Shown one piece after another: positions 59,366-64,000 of a stretch of DNA of 64,000 bases. Within the stretch, counting starts at the first letter, position 1. Every line of letters begins with the position of its first letter. This DNA comes from Sporofaciens musculi (GTDB lineage Bacteria > Bacillota > Clostridia > Lachnospirales > Lachnospiraceae), in the NCBI RefSeq assembly GCF_009830285.1, contig NZ_WUQX01000001.1, positions 4,588,501 to 4,652,500 on the forward strand, read 5' to 3'. The translations under genes were made by a program, and so were the position numbers. Below the pieces are notes generated by a model. The model was not told the origin of the DNA. It did not search any database and saw only the letters and a list, made by a program, of their open reading frames with translations.

Positions 59366-59391
59366 GAACAATTCTATATAGAACAATTATA
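59366..59391. promoter_or_regulatory. candidate MarR operator
   Basis: TTCTATATAGAA (59372-59383) is a perfect 12-base palindrome of the usual TTnTnTAnAnAA MarR form, overlapped by a direct repeat AGAACAATT (about 59365 and 59380). Confidence 0.65.
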
Positions 59392-59412
59392 AGCTTACCA
59401 TAACTTTATTGA

Positions 59413-59592
59413 GAAAGCAACTTGAAATATCACGACAAAACGCAGAAGGCACAGAAAGCTATGTCAAAACAAAGAGAGTGCATAGAGCGTATCAAACGCC
59501 GGAAGGCACAGGGGCTTCAAGGCGTCCCTTTAGATGATACCTTCGCCAATGATGACATCCAGAAACTCGAAAAAGAGCTTATATATGCATAA
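59413..59592 (+). pseudogene. unrecognised ORF remnant
   Basis: An open frame without an initiation signal reads KAMSKQRECIERIKRRK then AQGLQGVPLDDTFANDDIQK and ends LEKELIYA. It has the composition of a genuine coding end rather than random translation, and it lies in a 330-base gap between the MarR and TetR genes with no other gene. Perhaps the C-terminus of a mobile-element protein; I do not recognise it. Confidence 0.4.
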
Positions 59593-59673
59593 TAATATCG
59601 CAAAATCTATTTTGTTGACTTTAAAGTGTATTTTTGCCAAAATGAAAGTATTCACTTGCATGGAGGTGATAAT

Positions 59674-60249
59674 TTGGATGAAACAAGTCAAAAAATTATA
59701 GATGCCGCAATGATGCTGGTAAGAGATAATGGGTATGTTGCCACTACAACGAAAGCGATTGCAAAAGCTGCAGGAGTGAATGAGTGTACCCTGTTTCGGA
59801 AATTTAAGAATAAGAAAGATATTGTACTGCAAGGTGTAAGCCAGGCAGGATGGAGGGCAAATATAACTCCAGAAATTTTTGAAAATGTACAATGGGATTT
59901 GCAGGCAGACATAGAGATGTTTATGAAAGCATATATGGACAGGATGACGCCAGATTTTGTAAATTTGTCTATCGGTTTGAGGGCCCCTCAATTATATGAG
60001 GAAACGTCTTCCCTCATTATGAAAGTTCCACAGGCTTTTTTATCATCATTCACACAGTATCTTAATAAAATGTTTGATTTGGGAAAAATACCCAAAGCAG
60101 ATTTTGACGCTCTGGCTCTGACAGTTTTTTCATCAACATTTGGCTATGCGTTTTTAAATGCGTCTTTCGGCAATGAATTATCTAAAGTAGAAAAAGATGA
60201 ATATATAAAAAGTAGTGTAAAAATGTTCATAAAAGGATTAGAACAGTAA
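59674..60249 (+). CDS. TetR/AcrR family regulator
   Basis: A 191-residue repressor. The HTH is near the start (KIIDAAMMLVRDNGYVATTT, then AIAKAAGVNECTLFRKFKNK), and the rest is the helical ligand domain. The start is TTG at 59674 with GGAGGTG five bases upstream, better than a GTG at 59626. It ends 22 bases before the frame of the truncated ilvB opens, so the two were probably brought together by deletion. Target and ligand unknown. Confidence 0.9.
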   Translation: MDETSQKIIDAAMMLVRDNGYVATTTKAIAKAAGVNECTLFRKFKNKKDIVLQGVSQAGWRANITPEIFENVQWDLQADIEMFMKAYMDRMTPDFVNLSIGLRAPQLYEETSSLIMKVPQAFLSSFTQYLNKMFDLGKIPKADFDALALTVFSSTFGYAFLNASFGNELSKVEKDEYIKSSVKMFIKGLEQ

Positions 60250-60271
60250 AAATCGGTACTGCCCTTTATAG

Positions 60272-61969
60272 GAATCTGTTACAACTTTATTTGCTTATCC
60301 AGGAGGACAGGCAATAGACCTGTTTAATGCGCTATATGGAGAAAAGGATTTAGACGTTATTTTGCCACGCCATGAGCAGGGATTAGTTCATGCGGCAGAC
60401 GGATATGCCCGCTCCACAGGAAGGGTGGGCGTCTGTCTTGTGACAAGCGGACCGGGAGCCACCAATCTCGTTACGGGTATTGCCACGGCAAATTATGACA
60501 GTGTTCCACTGGTATGCTTTACGGGACAAGTACCAACCAGCCTTATTGGGAATGATGCTTTTCAAGAAGTAGATATTGTAGGCATTACAAGAAGCATCAG
60601 CAAATATGCGGTAACGGTACGAAAAAGAGAGGATTTAGCGGAAACAATCAGAAGGGCCTTTTATATTGCAAAGACAGGAAAGCCGGGAGTGGTTGTTGTT
60701 GATTTACCAAAGGATATTCAGAGGGCATATGGCAGCGATCGCTATCAAAAGGAAATTACTATAAGAAGTTATAAGCCAAATACTTCCGTTCATACGGGAC
60801 AATTAAATAAAGCATTAGATATTTTGAACCATGCTAAAAAACCCATTTTTTTAATAGGCGGCGGAGTTAATATTGCCCATGCAAATAAGGAGATGACACA
60901 ACTTGCAGAATTGACAGGAGTTCCCGTTATTACAACAATTATGGGAAAAGGGGCAATTCCCACAACAAATAATTTGTATGTTGGGAATATAGGCATTCAC
61001 GGATGTTATGCCGCCAATTCTGCAATCAGTAATTGTGATGTCCTTTTCTCAATAGGAACAAGGTTCAATGACCGTATTACTGGGAAAATCGAAAAATTTG
61101 CAGCAAACGCAAAGATTATCCATATAGACATTGATACGGCATCTATTTCCCGTAATATTGTTGTTGACGTTCCAATTGTAGCTGATGCAAAAAAGGCGAT
61201 ATGTGCTTTGCTTGAAAAGGCAAAGCCACTTCATATTTCAGAATGGACAGATGAAATAAACCACTGGAAACTGGAATATCCGATTGACATGAAAAACAGC
61301 GGTTTGACGCCGCAGATGGTTATTCAATCCATCAATGAACTTTTTGAAGATGCTGTTGTAACTACTGATGTAGGTCAAAATCAGTTATGGACAACACAGT
61401 TTCTTGATCTTGACGAAAATAAGCGAATGCTGACATCTGGCGGCTTGGGAACGATGGGATACGGTTTTCCCGCCGCGATTGGGGCGAAGCTTGGCAATCC
61501 CCATAAAGATGTAATTGCCATCTCTGGTGATGGCGGTATGCAGATGAACATTCAAGAAATGGCGACTGCCATTGTTTACGAATTGCCTATTATTATCTGT
61601 ATAATGAATAATGGATATTTGGGGAATGTACGGCAATGGCAGGAGATGTTCTATGACAGGCGTTATTCGAGTACCTGCATGCGTTACCGAAGAAGTTGTG
61701 AAACAGGCTGTAATACTCCCAATCATTGCTGTTCAGAATATACGCCTGATTTTATAGCGCTGGCAGAAAGCTACGGGGCGAAAGGCATCCGTGTTACAAA
61801 AGCAGAGGATATAAAAACAGCTTTGATAAGTGCAAAGCAGAATGGGAAAACGCCTACGGTTATTGAATTTATCATAGACAGAGAAATCAATGTTATGCCG
61901 ATTGTCCCACCAGGGAACTCCCTTAATGACATGATTTTGGAAAGTGCGGAAAGCGCAGAATGTTGTTAA
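60272..61969 (+). pseudogene. ilvB: acetolactate synthase large subunit, 5'-truncated
   Basis: The frame opens after a TAG at 60269 and immediately reads VTTLFAYPGGQAIDLFNALY, which is already about 15-20 residues into the protein. Everything later is intact: LPRHEQGLVHAADGYAR with the catalytic Glu, TSGPGATN, GQVPTSLIG, and the TPP/metal site ISGDGGMQMNIQEMATA. No start codon and no ribosome binding site precede the homology; a TTG at 60362 would remove the PGG loop. So the gene is probably dead, though translation from an unusual start cannot be excluded. It sits next to an ilvN fragment. Confidence 0.75.
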
Positions 61970-62198
61970 AATTAATCATTGTTCGGATGCAGATATAACG
62001 GAACTATTTCGTATTTCAAAAGTATTCGGAATTACAATCATTGATTATGATGGTTCCACGGTTCATCTGGAATATATGCAGACAGAGAACAAGAATGATG
62101 ATTTAATCATCCTACTAAAAAGAAAATTTGTGAACAGAATTGAAATAACAAGAGGGGGAAGCATTGCAGTTGAATCAGTCAGTATATCGGAAAGATAA
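61944..62198 (+). pseudogene. ilvN: acetolactate synthase small subunit, C-terminal fragment
   Basis: An 84-residue frame overlapping the ilvB end by 26 bases. NVVKINHCSDADITELFRIS then KVFGITIIDYDGSTVHLEYM resembles the IlvN C-terminal domain, ending with INRIEI-type ITRGGSIAVES. The N-terminal ACT domain, about 70 residues that bind valine, is absent. The overlap with ilvB suggests an internal deletion. No ribosome binding site for a short product is seen. Confidence 0.65.
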
Positions 62199-62324
62199 CG
62201 GCTGTAATGCTTCATGCCAGATAGAAATGAAACAGAGCCAAGAATGTCCGGTCTGGCGTCTTCCGCCTGGTCAGATCCAGCATATCTTCCCTTATTAAGC
62301 ATTTCCATCTCTCCCCCAGATTAC

Positions 62325-63389
62325 TTATTCTATCAGATCTGGATACGGCCAATCCAGAATCCCTCCGAATTCCATAATATTTTCATATCCCATATCTGCA
62401 AGTTTTTGCGCCGCCTGTTTGCTCCGGTTCCCACTCCGACAGTATACCAGGATCTCCTGGTCTTTATTCGGCAGTATGTCCGGTTCACTTGTTATATCCT
62501 CATTCGGCAGACATACTGCGTTTTTGATATGTCCAGAATCAAATTCCTCCTGAGTACGTACATCCAGAATAATTATATCCTTTTCCGTATTCATCCTCTC
62601 TTTTGCTTCCTGTGGGCTAATCTGTTCATAGGTCATCGCTGCATCCTCCTGCTTCTGATCCTTATGAGCTTCCATCAGCTCTAAAATGGCATCCACCGTC
62701 TGCTTCTGTTGCTCCTCCCGTCTGATCCCCGCGGTATGGTCGCCCTTTTGTTCTCCGTAGTTTCCAAACTGTGCATGGTTTCCGCCTTCTATGCAGATTT
62801 CCGTATAGTCTACAGGCATGTGGATTTTCCCTTCCTCCACTTTCTCCATATTCAGAACGCCGTCTTCACTGCCATAAATTGACAGGACGGAAAAGGAATC
62901 CGATTTTAAGTTCTTCGTCGGGTAGGCTCCTAGAAGCACCAGACCATCCAAGCTCTCCAGATGCCCAGAAGCATAAGAAGCTGCCATCGCCCCTCCTAAA
63001 GAATGCCCAGACAGATACCAGTGATTATACTCATAAGAATCCATAATCTTTTTTGCTTTATTCTTCCCGAAAAATGCAAGATTACACGGCATTTTCATAA
63101 GGAAGCAGTCAATCCCTCCTTCAGCCAGATCACTTATAAGCGGAAGATATGCCATATATTCCACCTTCGCACCCGGATAGAAGATCATTGCCACGTTATC
63201 TCCCGGTCCATCCAGATATAGACCATCAGACATTTCCGTTACCGATACGGAAGTCCTCTCCTGTAAATATACCTGTACATTTTCATCTGCATGATAGAAA
63301 TCATTTATATACCATAATGCTGTAATAAGAAATATCATTCCCACCAATAATGGAAGAACTATTTTCTTCTTATTCCTAATCTTTTTCAT
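62325..63389 (-). CDS. membrane-anchored alpha/beta hydrolase-rhodanese fusion
   Basis: A 354-residue protein with one N-terminal membrane helix (residues 10-28), so the rest is probably extracellular. Residues 60-240 are an alpha/beta hydrolase of the DUF/YdeN-like group: nucleophile Ser130 in LSGHSLGGA, Asp176 in YGSEDGVLN and His205 in GGNHAQFG. Residues 255-352 are a rhodanese: ISPQEAKERMN, IILDVRTQEEFDSGHIKNAV, active Cys317 in VYCRSGNRSKQAA, and GGILDWPYP. Both active sites are complete. Ends 126 bases from the ilvN remnant. The physiological substrate is unknown. Confidence 0.88.
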   Translation of the reverse strand: MKKIRNKKKIVLPLLVGMIFLITALWYINDFYHADENVQVYLQERTSVSVTEMSDGLYLDGPGDNVAMIFYPGAKVEYMAYLPLISDLAEGGIDCFLMKMPCNLAFFGKNKAKKIMDSYEYNHWYLSGHSLGGAMAASYASGHLESLDGLVLLGAYPTKNLKSDSFSVLSIYGSEDGVLNMEKVEEGKIHMPVDYTEICIEGGNHAQFGNYGEQKGDHTAGIRREEQQKQTVDAILELMEAHKDQKQEDAAMTYEQISPQEAKERMNTEKDIIILDVRTQEEFDSGHIKNAVCLPNEDITSEPDILPNKDQEILVYCRSGNRSKQAAQKLADMGYENIMEFGGILDWPYPDLIE

Positions 63390-63474
63390 CCCTTATACCC
63401 TTTATGTTCATTCCAGAAAAATAACAGGAAATATATTTCCCATCTGAATATAATATCCTGTTATACCACAGTAG

Positions 63475-64000
63475 TTACAGCTGAATTCTCCAAATGGATT
63501 CTAACTGCTCTGCAATGGCAGGAATCACATTCAGCCAACTCTTACAGCGGTTTAAAATAATAGCATCTCCGCTGATCACGCCATCCATCTGTTCTAAAAT
63601 CCGGTCTACGTCAGGGATAATCTGTGTCTGCACAGATATATTATATCCCTTTGCACACTGCCGGATCAGCCCTGATAACCTGCCTGAATTAGATACAGGC
63701 GCGTCTAAATAAAAAACTGCCTCAGATATATGCAGAAGTCCCAACTGCTTATACAGTAATTCAATCGCTGCCTGCGTTTTGTCAATGATGCGGTATGTTC
63801 CCCGTAATCCAGCCAGATCACGCAGCACCCCGTCCCTGCAGTAAAAAACAGGAGCGCCTGACAACGCCACTTCCAATGTAATAATTGTATTGAAACCGTC
63901 TATATGCACCGTCTCTGGCAGATATCTCCTTCCTGTTTGCAACAACTCCTTATTCACCCGTTTCTGAATATATTCCTTTGCCGACACAGACCTTGCCAGA
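63475..64000 (-). CDS. DUF434 domain protein, N-terminus outside the window
   Basis: The frame is open to the window end (minus strand), so the visible part lacks the N-terminus. It contains VHIDGFNTIITLEVALSG, YCRDGVLRDLAGLRGTYR, AVFYLDAPVSNSGRLSGLI and VISGDAIILNRCKSWLNV, which match DUF434 proteins, a small family of unknown function possibly with an RNase H or Toprim-like fold. A GTG at 63987 is not the true start because codons for LARS continue upstream. It is divergent in spacing from the hydrolase (85 bases) but on the same strand. Confidence 0.85.
   Translation of the reverse strand, partial: LARSVSAKEYIQKRVNKELLQTGRRYLPETVHIDGFNTIITLEVALSGAPVFYCRDGVLRDLAGLRGTYRIIDKTQAAIELLYKQLGLLHISEAVFYLDAPVSNSGRLSGLIRQCAKGYNISVQTQIIPDVDRILEQMDGVISGDAIILNRCKSWLNVIPAIAEQLESIWRIQL

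Noticed and set aside
61630..61760. Cys-rich insertion in the ilvB product
   Set aside because: It looked like an insertion, but a similar Cys-containing loop occurs, as I recall, in other clostridial acetolactate synthases, so it is not a sign of damage.
62199..62324. Short frame ending PPGQIQHIFPY between ilvN and the hydrolase
   Set aside because: Could be a gene remnant but too short to support; no family is recognisable.

Overview
The window reads as chromosomal DNA of an anaerobic, spore-forming Clostridia, most likely Lachnospiraceae. Reasons: a YlmC/YmxH sporulation protein, a clostridial ferredoxin and flavoprotein, a DUF6483 protein, a class B sortase with an SPxTG-type substrate, a HelD helicase, a tRNA-Pro without encoded CCA, and Firmicutes-style AGGAGG ribosome binding sites and sigma-A promoters throughout. 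No species is assigned. I see no IS element, prophage, CRISPR array or rRNA.

Layout. 1-7.1 kb: end of a GHKL sensor kinase, an unknown protein, MATE/DUF6483/GNAT operon, YlmC, a flavoprotein-carbamate kinase-ferredoxin operon and a PepSY lipoprotein. 7.1-10.5 kb: PilZ protein, phosphoesterase and chemoreceptor. 10.3-13.1 kb: thiamine salvage operon tenA-thiD-thiE ending in a broken HAD gene, read from one promoter through two tandem TPP riboswitches, each followed by a terminator. 13.2-18.5 kb: tRNA-Pro(GGG), dapB-like gene, YbjQ-like protein, DEAD-box helicase, PatB-like aminotransferase, C39-like peptidase. 18.7-21.8 kb: envelope operon LCP protein - class B sortase - secreted protein ending in SPRTGE. 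22-31.5 kb: clpB with a CIRCE element, trxA, an ECF sigma/anti-sigma pair with a self-type promoter, a double-SBP/GGDEF/EAL receptor, NUDIX and RluA. 31.5-47.6 kb: HelD, PTS Enzyme I, a PAS-type regulator, an ABC-2 exporter, DUF819 permease with GntR regulator, asparaginase, M18 aminopeptidase, a K+ channel with a RyR-like end, and a purine permease. 47.6-53.7 kb: a three-gene phosphorelay. 53.7-57.1 kb: rhaB-rhaD with a divergent AraC regulator. 57.2-62.2 kb: a patch of gene remnants (catB, KTR protein, ilvB, ilvN) mixed with small intact regulators, probably an eroded foreign insertion. 62.3-64 kb: an alpha/beta hydrolase-rhodanese fusion and a DUF434 protein cut by the window end.

The most unusual content is the phosphorelay operon: a lone receiver, a hybrid kinase carrying a pseudo-receiver, a receiver, six 12-residue charged repeats and an HPt, and a second hybrid kinase whose C-terminus is a complete DegV (fatty-acid-binding) domain. 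If the DegV part binds lipid, this couples fatty-acid sensing to phosphotransfer. The K+ channel-RCK-RyR protein, the tandem TPP switches and the sortase substrate lacking its membrane anchor are the next most interesting items.
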